DNA from: Nemophila menziesii
Taxonomy: Eukaryota; Streptophyta; Magnoliopsida; Boraginales; Hydrophyllaceae
Length of the DNA stretch: 64,000 nt
Direction: 5' to 3'
Assembly (NCBI GenBank): GCA_029959085.1
Contig: JARWIR010000005.1
Span: forward strand, 9,736,501-9,800,500
Position 1 is the stretch's first letter. Each line of letters begins with the position of its first letter. Both the position numbers and the translations under genes were made by a program. Positions 32,900-46,421 of the stretch are shown in pieces. Under the pieces are notes generated by a model that worked only from the letters and a program-made list of their open reading frames with translations, was not told the origin of the DNA and ran no database searches.

Positions 32900-35800
32900 G
32901 TAAAGGTAATGTTTTAGAAACAAGGAGGAGGTATGCAATGTATTTGACCAATTGTTGAGATAATGAATGGAGTTTGACCTTATAAATGTATATACGATGC
33001 GTTAATTGCAAGTCAATTTAATATTTAACGTGACTTGATACAACTTTAATTATTACGTAAAAATTTAATTCGGTGGTTGGTTTCTTATTAATATATTTTT
33101 ACCATATTAAAATTAAATTTGAGAAAAAGTATTATGATGGAATATAGAAACCTAAAGATAAATGAGAACACTTAGATTGTAAATATTTTACCACGTAATT
33201 TGAGCTTAGGGGAGAACCGGCAAATGGTTTGAAAACGTACGAGCTATTCTAGTGAAAAGCAAGTCATATTCTATTAAAAGGTATATATAGGGAAGCCAAC
33301 TTATATACTAATTGGTTAATGCAGATGGGTTTATATCGTGAGTACTCGAGATTTCTAGGACCCCCATGGGATATAGAACTTACTCGCATGTGATTAATAT
33401 CGCTAAAAAACACCAAGAGTTGTATATAGTTCTGAGATAATTATGTATTAAGAAATAATTAATATCTTGTTACCACAATTTTAAGACCTTCACTGTATAA
33501 AAAAACTATTATAGCATGTGACATATCTATAAATTTTTCTAAATAAAATTAATAAATCTTACTTTCATTATAAGATATTTTACCTGTGTCGAAATGACCC
33601 TTCTGAAATCTTAGTTGTACTATTTCATTAAAACATTATAGCTGGGATAGAGAAATAATTAAAAGAACACGGTAAATAGTTTGGTAAAAAGATGTTGTGG
33701 ATACCTAAAGAATTTGCAAAAGGAAATTTGAATACCTATATTAAAAAAAACTTTTGAGTACTCAACGTTTTGATTTGGCCAAGCGTTAGTAACCTCTGTC
33801 AATTCAGTCGTTAAGTGTTAGACGTACCAAGGGGATGCGTACCTATTTGTCCCTTTTCAATTTTATTGGGTCCCTCTTTTTCTTTTCCCCTTTTCTCGTA
33901 ATTCAAAAGTATTTTTCACGTAAGCATTAACATGAAATAGACGACAGGTATCAGCGGTTGGACCAAATTGAAACATTGGGTGCCCATGAGTCCAATTTTG
34001 TAGTATGTGTACTCAATATCCTTTCGCGAATTCTGTGAATATCAACGACATATTTTTTCAAATAGTTTTCTTATGATATTATTATATTTTTTACTTGGAC
34101 CCGTTCACATAGTCTTTAATCGTATCTTTTTATTGATTTCGATAAAATTTATGATTTTAATCTTATTAGCATTTTGATGATTTTATATCTTGATTGACAC
34201 TCTGAATTGTATAGTAGTAGAATTTGTAAATTTCTTTATTTTTCGAATTTTCTGATCTATGTTGGATCATATTTTTTTAATATGGGTCTTCAAATAGATG
34301 ATTTCAAACCCATGTCTGCTAGGTCCACAACCTAGTTCTAATCCCGAATTATGAAAATACAGACCTTAATATCTTTGTTGTCATTTTTATTCGAAAATAG
34401 AAATTTTATTCGTGATAACAACCATTACAACGAGGGATAAACATCACAACATACGATATATATAAGGAGAAATAGTACATAAATGATAACATTAAATAAA
34501 GACTAACATAACATATGATTAATATCTCGCCGCTAGTAAGTATCCAAGTAAATAACCTGCTTTCAAGTTCACCATCATGAAGTAATAAATGGAGATTAAT
34601 ATTCTCAGAATCAAATAGAAGATCTTAATCGATCAATGGACAACAACTATGACCTATAACAGTGAAAAATACCGCAATTCTTCCAAGATACCCCATCCAA
34701 GTGGGTTAGGACCATGGATGATTCAAGGATGAAAACCTACCAAAATAACACCAATTTTCAGAAATAGAACCTCTGACAAATTCCGACCATCTAAACATTA
34801 AAACAACACAAAGGGGACCTCAGATTTGTGTCCATATAAAAACCAAGTTGGACAAACGTCAAAGTCCAAAAATGATGTGAACCAATTTATGACCAACAAA
34901 GCTGAGCTTGATAGATAGAATAAGAAGATTCCTATAAATATTGATGAAAACTTAAAAATAAAGCTTGAGAAGATAAAAATGATAAAGTTTAAGAACAACC
35001 ACACAAAAGAGGTAAGGTAGAAAGATGTTTTAGAATTGTAAGACAAAAAAGAACTAAATATTACAACAATACAAAATATTATATAAATTCAATACTAAGA
35101 ACACTCGAATATGTAAATTGAATCCTTTTTATCATTTTGTTTGCATGAAATAGTTACACAATAGTAAAAATCTAAACTTGATGCAAGGAATCATGAATCG
35201 ATCCAACTTATGTAATATTTGTAAGCATTTAAGAATACTTAACAACAGACAGCGAAATAGTCAAATTACATATCTAGATTTATACTAATAATTAGAAGAT
35301 GCGGAATATGGTGGTGGTGTTATCATGTTTGGTGGCTCTGGTGAAAAAAAAAACAAATATGAAAACAAACAAAAAAATGAGAAAAAAAAAGACAGCGATG
35401 TGATAAATAAAGAAAGAGTAATCATAAATTAAGGTTTAGTTTGTGGATTTTTATATGAGGATAGTTTTGCATTTGTCAGCAAATAATAGTTCATGGATAG
35501 GAATAAATCATTGGAACTTATTGAATAAAGAAACGTTACTCAAGTCTCTAAGGAGTGATGCCCTCAAATCTACCCTTTATTAATGTCAGTGAGATGTTAT
35601 ATCTTCTAAGAATATAGTTGAGACTCGAGACACAGAATATATTAATTATATGATTTTATTGAATTTTTTAGTTCCTTTAGTATGACCCCTAAGTATAGTA
35701 ATATTTATAGTTAACTCCAACAACATGGGATAACCTAACATGAAAACCGTGGTGTCGATTATGTAAACGAAAAAAAGAAATAATATATTATGAAAAGTAA

Positions 35801-36734
35801 TAGTGCTTTCGCGCAACATGTAAAAAGCCATCAATCTATATAAATAAGACGACTAGGGCAACATTAAATGAATCTGACGAGCATATACACCGTAAAAAAA
35901 AATCTAAATTTTGATTTTTGTCAAGCATGTATTGTTTCATATAATTTAATGAATTTGTTCATCTTCTACAATCTCAAAATAAAAATTATTTGAGTAAGTC
36001 CTATTACTTGAGTTGTGAGTGTACACAACTAAAGGTCGTAGCGATTATAACTTAGAAAATGACAGACAAGAGACAATTCCGCTCCCCAGGTGTGTCATAA
36101 CTTGTTTTTAAGGCAGTGGACCCTCCACGCCACCCAATAAATAAGATTTCAATTTTGTTTGTTTTTCTAATTTTACTCTATAGTACTATTTTGTGTAGTC
36201 ACTGTAAATAGTTATTTTTACCAACTATTAAAAAAATGGATTATTTTATCACAATGATTGCCTTAATGTATTGTAAAACATCACATACTTCTTCTTAAAT
36301 ATCTACTATGGTTTCTTGACTTACTCTAAAAATGTGATATTATTACACATGTTGGATTTTTTGCATAAATTCAGTTTTTTGGATGTCTTATGTATACAGT
36401 GAACAATATATCTTTGGTAAATATCTTTGACTCTTATGAAATTAATTAAATTCCGGTAAGAGTAATTTTCAACACCAAAGATGTTAGAGAATTATTAAAT
36501 GGATCTTTAAACCATTTTGGTAGAGTTCTCCTTTTGATAATTAATTTTATTCTTTATTAAACATAGATTTTACTGAATAGGTATGCATTAAAATTGTTTG
36601 TGATAACAATCTCTACGACACGAGGGGTGTGCATAATTCATAAAATATTGTGCTAAGCTAATTTTTTATCCAAATGACGAACTATTAGTTGTTGTGAACT
36701 TGTGATGGTTTGACGCTAATCTCGTGCATAACTG
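32900..36734. other. AT-rich intergenic DNA with one TIR candidate
   Basis: No gene seen. 33664-34070 may be a non-autonomous element: AGAATTTGCAAAAGGAAAT on the left pairs with AGAATTCGCGAAAGGATAT read inward from the right, and weaker complementarity extends outward. No target duplication was found. The remainder, including an 82-codon hydrophobic frame at 34798-35046, shows nothing I can support. Confidence 0.4.
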
Positions 36735-37318
36735 AATGGATTCTTAACACGAGAGCTTCCAATCATTGTAATAAGGAAATATTTCACGAGTTCAAGGAAG
36801 TTGTTAGTGATAGAGAATGCGACTTTATGTGGGTGACTCGACCACCGCTGGTATCCTTATAAATTGACAATTTTGTCTAATAATCTTGTTAGGCAAGACC
36901 TTAACCTTAAACAATGTTTTATACGCCCTTTCTCTCCATAAGATTTTAGTCTCGAGGCCCCTTTCAAATAAAGTAGACATTAAAATAACTCTGTATATGG
37001 AAAAAACAATTCATCTAAAAAACAACGATTTTATTAGGAATTGATACCTTAGAGAGTGACTATTTGTGTTGAGCATCGAGTCAGAGACTATGCATAAGAC
37101 CAATTTTCCTTATATAGTCGGGACTATATATATGTGTCATGGTAGGTTAGGACATGTTAATGTCTCTTTCATTAAAAGGCTAAAGATCCTTTGACTCATA
37201 CCCATAATAAATATTGACAATTTTGTGAAATATGTAATACGTGTATAGGCTAAGCACGCTAAGAGGCCCATGACCACTAGACTTACTAAGCTTTTGGAAC
37301 TAGTGCATTCTGACTTCG

Positions 37319-38919
37319 TGATGTCTCGTCTTTTGGTATTATATTTAATAGTTCGAGACATCGATTATCGGGGGTTTTTTAGTCTAAAGTTGGGATTTGT
37401 CCCCTTATTTGATATATTTCGAGTCTTAGGCTAGTGTTAATGGTTCTCGTGTTTTTGGAGCATTTTGAGGTGTTTTGTGCTTTATAGGTGAAACTCGTAA
37501 GAACACGTAAGATCTTACAACTTATAGATTGGAAAAGGATTCGGAAAAGTGAAGATAAACCTCCAAGGAAGTGAAAAGAGACCAAAAAGTAACCCGGGAA
37601 GTCAAGAGTTGACTTAATGCTCAAGAAAGAAAGGTTTTACAACTACGCCAAAATCTTGGAATTGATGCCCAGGATGATTCGACAAGAGTATGGAGCTAAT
37701 CTTTAGACCATTGGAAAGCTCTCGGAAAGGCTAATGTGTGGGGGAAAAACGAGCGCGATTCAGAGTTCGGAAGGTCAAGTTATGCTCGTTTTAGTGACCC
37801 ATGAGGGACATACATGCCAAAACCGGGAATTTTCCATATTTAAGTAATTTTAGCCCATGGAGCAAGCCCATACAATATGAGTATTAAATTTAGGAGTTAT
37901 AAAAGCCCTTTTCTTTCATTTCTTCCAAGACAACTCATAACATTAAATCAAGGGGAGCAAAAGCTTGAGAAGAGAGTTTCAACACTTTCATCTTCATCTT
38001 CAAGTTTTATCTCTCTCACCAAAAATATTGTAATATCCTTTTTCTTTTATTTCCTTTAGTTATTTCATGCTAGATTATTTTATTTTGTTTTATTTTTCTA
38101 GTATTATGAGCTAAACCTCTAATTGAGTTTGGGGATTGATGAAAGCCTAATTTACTTTTGGGCATTTTATTTAATTAGGGGACAAATTGGCTTAATTAAG
38201 ATTGGAGCATGTGTTAAATTCTTTTTGAGGTCTTTAGTAAGAAGAGAAGGAAAGAGGGGTTTGGATTGGAAAAGGGGGTGTGTGTTCAAGACCCTAAGTG
38301 GCATTTTCTCTTAAGATTGATGTTGTTATGTTTCTCTTTAACTTATATTGAATTGTGATTGATTAATTTGGCCAATTGATTGATTATCCTTTATCCTTGA
38401 GTTACACCCGGGAGGGGGTTTAAGGGTAGATCTAGGTAAATTGAGAGTGTATTATTCTATAGACTTGGGAGATCCTAGATGATGCATAGTCGCGATGTGG
38501 GTAAGAGTTTTTAGCACTTGAGAGGGTACCTTGGTCCACCCGGGAGGGGTTCCTTATCCTTGAGAGTAGAACAATAATCACTCGGGATGGGTTTATTGTT
38601 ATTGTTGAATCCCGGTTAATGTACACTTATCAATCTTTCCCTTATTAGATAGAATTGCCCAATAGTGAATTTAGTTGAATTCAATTGCCCTAAACTCAAC
38701 TTCTCACCTTATAATCTAGTTTTTGCATATCTAGTCCTTTACTTTTGTAGTAGTTAAGTGTAATTCAATCCATATTTCCTATTTATTTTATTTCCGCATA
38801 ACGAATTATTCTTAACTAAATTAAAGCACAAGATTAACATTTCTAATCCCTTGGGACACGAATCTCGATTTTTCAAATTACTACTTGGTCATTTTCCGTA
38901 CACTTGCAAATTGACAACA
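37319..38919 (+). mobile_element. Solo-LTR-like repeat, copy D
   Basis: Starts TGATGTCTCG with an inverted repeat closing at CGAGACATC (37363). It has a TATA motif (GTTATAAAAG, about 37895), a block ATTATGAGCTAAACC, CCCGGGAGGGGTT motifs and a terminal CGTACACTTGCAAATTGACA, ending at ACA. The flanks CTTCG/CTTAG match at 4 of 5. Less the inserted 106-bp Mutator MITE it is about 1.49 kb. It is inserted between copia pre-integrase and integrase sequences. Confidence 0.6.
38205..38310 (-). mobile_element. 106-bp Mutator MITE
   Basis: The right end reads inward GAGAAAATGCCACTTAGGGT, then CTTGAACACACA, like the element ends at 39111 and 63734. It is flanked by the perfect 9-bp duplication TTAAGATTG (38196-38204 and 38311-38319). 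It is an internally deleted member inserted in solo-LTR copy D. Confidence 0.8.
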
Positions 38920-39056
38920 CTTAGCTGGTTTCAAAAATACTGCTACTAGATAAGGTAAGATGTATTATATGAGATTTGTGTATGACTACTCTAAGTTCAC
39001 TAAGGCCTACCACCTGAGATCGAAGGATGAACTAAATCAATTTTGAAGTATAAGGT

Positions 39057-39063
<7 letters not shown>

Positions 39064-39091
<28 letters not shown>
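39064..39091. repeat. (TG)n microsatellite
   Basis: About 13 TG units following a short TA run, next to the Mutator element at 39111. Confidence 0.9.
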
Positions 39092-39110
39092 ATAATTCCC
39101 TTAAATATTA

Positions 39111-40628
39111 GAGATAATTTCACCTAGGGTCTTGACCACACCCCCTCTTCAAGATGGGGACCCGGCCTAAAGCCTCTTCTTACTAAAGACCTTTTAAACT
39201 TTTTAACACATAAACCCCAAAACCCCTATTACGTTTCTACCCTCTTTTGTTTTTTTTCCTATATATACTAAATTAGAACCCCTACAATTATAATTTCAGA
39301 TCTATTTTATCTCACCTCTCTCTCTTCCCTCTCCTTCCAACTTCCCTCTCCTTCCAACTTCCCTCCTCCGTGAACTCCCAAAACTGCCACCACCAAAATG
39401 AATACACCACCTGCTCCTCCACCGCCTGTACCACCCCCACCACCTTATATAGCCACCACCACCCACCACCGAGATCTATCCTCTCTATAAAACACCACCA
39501 CCGAGCTCACCTTATATAGCCACCACCACCCACCACCGAGTTCTATCCTCCATTCCCACCAACGCAACTACCACTCAAATGGCCATCCACCACCACCATC
39601 ATTCTAGGTCGCAGATGCGCCTCCATGGAGCTGCGAGAGAAGCGTCAGAAGCTTGAAGAAGGTGCGCTGCATACTCCGGCTGCTGCACAGTTCCGACGAA
39701 GGTTTCTGCTGCACAGGAAAGGCGCTGCATCCTCGAGCTGTCCAGATCTGCTGCAGAGGTTCGGGTTTTAAGGTTTTTGTGGGTATACGATGGTGTTATG
39801 GTGGTGTTAGTTCGAGCTGCTCCGGCGAAGATTTGATGGTGTTATGGTGGTGTTAGTTCGATCTGGCAGGTGGTGGTTGTGTTACTTCGAGCTCCTTCAT
39901 GGTCGTTCGTGGAGATCTCCGTTCGTGAACCACCAAGATCCGGCGAAGACAAGTGCAGCGCTACTCTTTTTTTCTTTTTTTTTTGTCCAGCGTACACAAA
40001 AATCGCTTGGAATCTTTTAATTTTTTTTAGTTTTCGTTTGAGTAGTCATTGTAAGAGATAATTTCATTTGTTTCATTTTTTTTAATTAGATTTGTTAATA
40101 AAATATTTATTTTAGCATTTTACTCTTTGTTTTTTAATAATACTCATCAAATTATTAGAATACTCATCAAATTAATAGAGTACTCCGAAATTTTCTTAGA
40201 GTACTCCGATATTTTCTTAGAGTACTCCGAGATTTTTATTAGAGTACTCCGAGTTTTTCTTAGAGTACTCCGATTTATTAGTTCGCTCGAAAAAATTTAG
40301 AGAGTACTCCGCAAATTTAGCGATACTCTATGTTTTTTCCGGCGACCGGTGACTGGTGGTCGGAGGTCGGTGGTTGGAGGTCGGTGGTCGGAGGTCGGTG
40401 GTCGGATGTAGGTGGTCGGAGGTTGGAGGTAGGTGGTCGGAGTTGGAGGTAGGTGGGTAGTGGTAGGTAGAGGAGAGAGAAACAGTGACATCACACTTCT
40501 TTGTCTTTAGTGATAGCAAGGGTAGGAAAGACTATTGTCAAAATTGAGGTCCCCAAGAAGAATGGCATTTTAGAAACTACTCTATAGAGAAGAGAGTTAG
40601 TCTCCAAGACCCTATATATAATTCACCC
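39111..40628 (+). mobile_element. Non-autonomous Mutator element, 1518 bp
   Basis: The left end is GAGATAATTTCACCTAGGGT, then CTTGACCACACC. The right end read inward is GGGTGAATTATATATAGGGT, then CTTGGAGAC. The perfect 9-bp duplication TAAATATTA flanks it (39102-39110 and 40629-40637). The interior has a CCACCACC/CTTCC-rich block, short out-of-register ORFs with no family match, a GAGTACTC-centred tandem array (about 40150-40330) and a GGTCGGAGGT-type array (about 40350-40470). No transposase. It is inserted in copia integrase. Confidence 0.85.
40150..40330. repeat. Tandem array of GAGTACTCCGA units
   Basis: About six to seven units of ~20-24 bp, each with the 8-bp palindrome GAGTACTC followed by CGA and a T-rich spacer. 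The homologous element at 60549 has a similar array (62380-62575) with TATGAAATAGT spacers. Confidence 0.8.
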
Positions 40629-41207
40629 TAAATATTATTGTGAGAATGTCAGAATTATTCATGAACTTAGTTCTTTTTATGCGCCCAGCAAAATTCCATA
40701 GCTGAAAGGAAACTCTTAATAAAATTTTGAATGAAATATTATTTAGTTCAACTTTACCTAACAAATATTTTGGGGGAGATCCGTCTTGACTGTCTTTATG
40801 TTATATAGTACCCTATAACAGTTTAGGCAAAACACCTTACGAGTTAAAGAGATAATTTCCACCTATTCTAAAATTCTTACAAGAGTAAATTATTTAGCCA
40901 AGGTAGGGAAACCTAACTTTAATAGTGTCAACATTGGACCCAAAATAGTATATGGATTCATTTTCTAAAAAGCTAGAGTGTCTTCAAATTAAACTTCTTT
41001 TTCTCTTTCTTTCTTTCTTTATTTCTTTTGTTTTATACTCTTCTTGGACTCATTTAGACCCTGGTATTTTTTAACACATATCCATCATGGGGCTGTATTC
41101 CTTTTCTTTTTAGTCTCATTTGCTTGATCCAACCGGTTGGGTCATGATCAAGCGTTTATTGTCTTCTCTGGCAGTTTTCAAAAAATTATATTTTCCTAAA
41201 CTATTAG

Positions 41208-42778
41208 TGGTGGTCCTTTGTGTGTTCTAGAAAAATACAAATAAAGATAAGAGAACCACAACCGCAAGTGTACGGTTGTCCCAAGTAATATAAGTGATAA
41301 AACAGATTCGTTCTCAGGGACGGAATGGTTGACTCTAATGCTTATCAAATAGTGATTAATTGCAGGTAAAAACAAGTAAATGATTTTAAGATTGATTGTT
41401 TGGTTTTCTAATAACTAAGACAATTAATTAAAAGACTAAAGTAATGCAAATAAAAGACTAGACGCAAGAAAATAAAGTGTTTACGCAAAGAGGGAAAGCA
41501 GTACTTGAGAGATTCATTTCATGTATTGTTTAAGGGACAAATTGGTAAATATGCATTGGTCGGGATTCAGAATTATCCTTACCCCCGTCAGGGTGGACTA
41601 AGGAGCAACTTTCAAGTGCTACAAACCCCGTCAGGGTGATTATAGTCCACTCTCAAGTGATTAAGTCTAATTTACCCAATAGGCCATAGGTTTAATTTAG
41701 CTAGTCAGAGTCTCTAGTTTCTAACCTACATTCATTAAGTAGTTCTGTACCCAGATCCCCGCCAAGGTGATCCAATCGTCACTAATTGGAATAGCCTAGA
41801 TACTAAGTCCTATTATTGGTTCATGACTCCAATTACAGTTAATAAAAGCAAATTAATGAAAAATACAATTTACCCAATTTGATTTCAATTATTAAAATCC
41901 CAAATCCAAACACATGAAATAAAATCAAATTGGGATTAACCCATTATGCGTTCTCAAGCACTAATTAAGTTTAGCTCATAATAATTAAAAAGACAAAAAC
42001 TAAAGACATAATTGAGTTCATAATATTTTACAGAAATAAATAGAAGAACCTAATTGCGGAATTGAATTGGCTGTGATTTGGAGATATAGACCGTCTCCAG
42101 CTCTGTAGCTTTCTCCTTTTCCTTGCTGCTGACTTTCTCTCTGGACACTCTCTTCTAAGGATGAATTAAATTGAAAAATAAAATGAGAGGTAAGAAATAA
42201 TAAGGTCTAAAGGCCTATTTATACTAGTAAATTCGGACTAGGGTTTTATTTTAAATAAATAACCATTTTAGAAAAGCCCAAGTCCATAATTAAGCCCAAA
42301 ATCCCTTAACTGTTGCACCACCTCCACTAAATCAGCTCTAGCCAGTTCGTTACAACTCCGATTAACTCAATTCCAGTTACTAAATTTCCGTAACTCAATA
42401 AGGAACACAATCTCTTCAATGGTCAGCGGCTAAATCAACTCTTAAGTGGCTCGAAATCAGCAATCTTTGACAAGCTTTCCAGATTTGTAGCTTTAAAATA
42501 TCACTTCTTTTCGGGATTTATCTTCAAGCTTTGACTCCATATCACAATCTTTGACTTTATTCTCGGATTCCTCTCCTAGATAATATTCAAAATCTACAAA
42601 CTTTTCACTAAAACAAGCAATATTACGCGCAAAAGTTTAATAAATGAAAAATACCAGAATTAAAAGAGGAAAATCGAATGATTGCATATTTAGTCCAAAA
42701 GTCTATCAAAATAGTCGAATAAACACCAAAAATGATGTCTCACAAAGACATAAAATTAGAACATTTAGGGAGACATCA
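41208..42778 (-). mobile_element. Solo-LTR-like repeat, copy B
   Basis: Read on the minus strand it starts TGATGTCTCCC, with an inverted repeat closing at GAGACATCATTTTTGG. It has a TATA-like AGTATAAATAGG (about 42220), CACCCTGACGGGG motifs (about 41580-41640) and ACCGTACACTTGCGG near its end. The flanks ATTAG/GTTAG match at 4 of 5. Length 1571 bp. No coding region. Confidence 0.6.
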
Positions 42779-43132
42779 GTTAGTATGACTGATTGTTTAA
42801 TCACATTTCTACATTAAGGGCTACAAAACTGCTTTTACCTTTAAATCTTGTAATTAGACATAGTAGCTAGGTAAAATAGACTAAGAGTGTCCTAAATGAT
42901 GGGTAAACTCCCTGATTGTTTGACACGTCATAGGAGGTTTACTAAAGCTATGGGAGGGGACAGGCTAACCTGAGTCCATATATTTTTCGTTGTCCTACTT
43001 AAAAGTCATGCTTCCCCTGAACCACCTTTGCTTCTTTCCCGAGAGATATTTGTTCTATCATAGTTCAATAGAGCTTACATTTTAATAGTTAGTAGGAACT
43101 ATTAATACTCTGACTTGACTATACAAATACAA

Positions 43133-43238
<106 letters not shown>

Positions 43239-43887
43239 GTTGTGAGCATATGGGTCTTTGCTTATTATCCTAATCCCACTATTTTTCTTGTTAAATGTGC
43301 CTATCTTACACTCACTTAATCTATAGTCTCAGACCATAAATCGTAAATTAATTTAAATAATATATATTATTATAAGACTTGATAATTAATTTGGGTTAAT
43401 AGTAATACTAAATTGATATTAACACCTTATTAACCTGTCCAGACAGCTAAGTAGGATTCAAAAGATACCACATGGATATGGTAGCCTTGAGACCTGTAGT
43501 TAGCACTTCATACCCGACTCAATATTTTAAGGCCTTGAAGTTGAGTCAAATTGCAAACAAATACTTCACGCTTTTGGAAAGATGAGGGATGGCCCCATTT
43601 TCATTGTTCCAATATGCTCCATCAAATTTGACCTTCCATATAGTGGTATTCCCCATATGGGTTTAGTGTGATTGGAGGTTCTTTCAACTAGGGTTGCTCA
43701 CAAGTTGGTTAACCGACCCTAAGGGTGTTACCTTAAATCCAACCCTAAGGCATCGGGTTTGACAATTAAGATCCTAAACTGCATCCTAAGAGACTTTTCA
43801 TTTGTATTTTGGGTTGATGCGGTTTGGGCCGGATTTGGTTTTAGTCAATTCTAGGTCAAACAACTTAATTTACACGAAAAACATGAA

Positions 43888-43889
<2 letters not shown>

Positions 43890-43971
<82 letters not shown>
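43890..43971. repeat. Compound (TA)n(TG)n microsatellite
   Basis: About 16 TA units followed by about 24 TG units. Confidence 0.95.
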
Positions 43972-43972
<1 letters not shown>

Positions 43973-45284
43973 GAAAAGTACACCAAATCACAAGTTACAC
44001 TTATACCTTTTGAAAATATAACATCATTCGAACATGTTAAATCTCAAAATACATAACTTTCTACAAAAATAACATCATTCACATATGTTTAATCTCAAAA
44101 TAAGTAAGTTTAGATTAAAAATTGCATTATGCTGAAAAAATACAACTTTAGCGTGCACAATAACATCGAAAATGTACAAGAAAGATTTCATTTGTTTGAA
44201 TGCTTCCAAAATGTACTTGAAGTGGTTCAAAATCCTGCAATTCCACACTAAAACGGAAAAGATTTGTCTAGTACATTGCATAAGATTATAATTTTATCAT
44301 TGACATAGAAATGTATAGGCCTCAAATTTAACATCTTTAGTGTCTCTATAGACTTAGGGACTAGGGACAAGGTTAAGTTATCAAACCCTACAATTATTCA
44401 AGAACCGAGAGACCAGTCCTGATATATTATCAACTCGATAATTACTTCCTCAATCCATAACATATTATAAAATTAGTAGTATATATGCACTTCACACTTA
44501 TACTCAGATTGAGTCATCATAGGAATAAAGTTGAAGATGCAATCATATAGTACATAGGCCTAAGAAATTTGAATTTAATTTGTAAGTAATAAAAAGTATA
44601 CCTTTATTTTGGTCATTGGCTACAAATTAGAGTGTTATAGTGGACTGGTTTTCAGTCACACTTAACTCGTCCAAGCCAAAATAACCTGTAAAAGTTAACA
44701 AATGAAAAAAAATAGTAATTAAAATGTTATGCATAAAAAAAACGTAGATTGCTAAATTAATCAAAATCATACGTAATTTAGCCTCTAAATCTTCAACAAG
44801 TTTCTTTAAGGTACTTAGATCTATATGGAGTGAAGATCTCAATCAACTTTGGGTACAAATCTACGTCTCAACCATACTTGGGGCCAATGAACTTCTAAAC
44901 TGATCAAGTACTCTGTTATTGGTTCTAAGTACAGGTTCTAGTACTATAGTTGAGACAGGGACAACCAACACATGTCTTGCCATTTCAGATTAGACTTTAT
45001 AGCTCACAACATTTCTTTTCCACCAACTCCAAATGTCGACATTTCTTCAAGTTTACGTTCATGTATTTTTGAATTTATGTATCTCTGGTAGTTTATTTTT
45101 TAGCCATGAAAGATTGAAAAGGAATTTATAGTTAGAGGCCTCAAATCCAAAAATAATATTCTTAAAGGTCTAACTAATTTTTTTTTCTTAAAAGGCCTGA
45201 TTATCTAATTCTGGTTCAAAATGGATTCAAATAATTTGTGGTTTTACTTCACTACCCCTCTCCCCATTTTGGTGCGTATAAGTC

Positions 45285-45850
45285 CATTTCGATAATAGGT
45301 ATATACTCATCGTTCAAACTTTTTTTAATTACATTATAGGCCCCTACAGTTATACCCATTGCTCATAAATTTTTTCAATGTCCTTTTTTTGCCAAGGTTC
45401 GTGACATAATTTGATGGGTATATACCCAGTGTTTTAAGATAATTTTTTCCTTATCAAGGTCCATGTCAGTGATGGGCGCATACCCACTATTTTTTTCTGC
45501 CAAGAACAAGACTATCACCAAATATCCATGAAAATGCATCAAAATGGGTATATACCCACGAAAATAAAAATTCATACCCATAAAAATGCATAATAATGGG
45601 TATATACCAATCACTATGCATATCAATAGGTATATACTAATTACTGTGCACATCAGTGGATATATACCCACAAGAATGAAGATACATACCCACAAACATG
45701 CAGAACATATATCCACGAAAAAGCATATACATACCCACAAAAAATACAGATTCATACTCATGGAAATTAAAATCCATACCTATGAAAATACAAATCTATA
45801 CCCATGAAAACACAGATCTGCACACACAAAAATACAGATCTATACCCCAA
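45285..45850. repeat. Degenerate TATACCCA minisatellite
   Basis: About 20 imperfect units at 24-35-bp spacing, each with CATACCCA or the palindromic GGGTATATACCC followed by (A/C)AAAATGCA-like sequence. The copies differ enough to be old. Confidence 0.7.
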
Positions 45851-46421
45851 AATTAAAACTCTAGAAATCTCTCAAATGCGTGAAAAGCAACTAATAAGAA
45901 TTATTATGAGTTCTTAATGTTAACACCTTAAACTCCACCATATATTCTTTTTTCTGGTTGTTGGAGAGTGGGAGAAGAAAGTGTTCGTTGATGAAAATAA
46001 AATTAAATTAATGAAAGAAAGAAGATATATCTATATAATATGGGAGAAGGGACAACGGCCTGAAATGTCTCCTATTTTTCTCCATATTTTTTAGACGTTA
46101 GATTTTTTCTATGATTTTTGGCTTTTAGATCAATTTCTATTAATGGTTCATATTGTTTAAATTATATCGACAGCTCAAAATATCTTGATTTCTCTTTATA
46201 TTTTTCGGCCGTTAGATTATTTGTGTGGGACCCATTTTATTATTCCTTATTTTAAAATTTACCTATCTTTCCTATATTTCATGTTCTCTGTTACGTTCCC
46301 AAATCCCCATTCATTTGAACTTTTTATAATCTTATCAGCGCATAAATATAAAACCTAAAATTCATCTCTTCACCCGCATTCATTGGAACAAAAACAAAAA
46401 AGAAATCTCTTCATACTCACC

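Larger units (their letters stand above)
36735..41000 (+). mobile_element. Ty1/copia retrotransposon relic, split by later insertions
   Basis: Pieces appear in copia order. Protease-like EWILNTRASNHCNKEIFHEF (36739; expected LDSGAS is LNTRAS). Pre-integrase HGRLGHVNVSFIKRLK and AKHAKRP, then TKLLELVHSDF (37137-37318). Integrase-start YYMRFVYDYSKFTKAYHLRS (about 38963-39030). Integrase RIIHELSSFYAP, then NSIAERK and LGKTPYEL (about 40650-40850). Frames contain stops. It is interrupted by the solo LTR (37319-38919) and by a Mutator element (39111-40628). RT was not found. Confidence 0.65.

Noticed and set aside
34798..35046. 82-codon hydrophobic ORF on the minus strand
   Set aside because: Phe/Ser/Ile-rich translation of AT-rich DNA, no recognisable signal-peptide or family pattern, no promoter.
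43802..44056. 84-codon ORF
   Set aside because: Half of it is the translation of the (TA)n(TG)n microsatellite.
45375..45761. 128-codon minus-strand ORF rich in Cys/Ile/Tyr
   Set aside because: Translation of the TATACCCA minisatellite; periodicity of the DNA explains the open frame.
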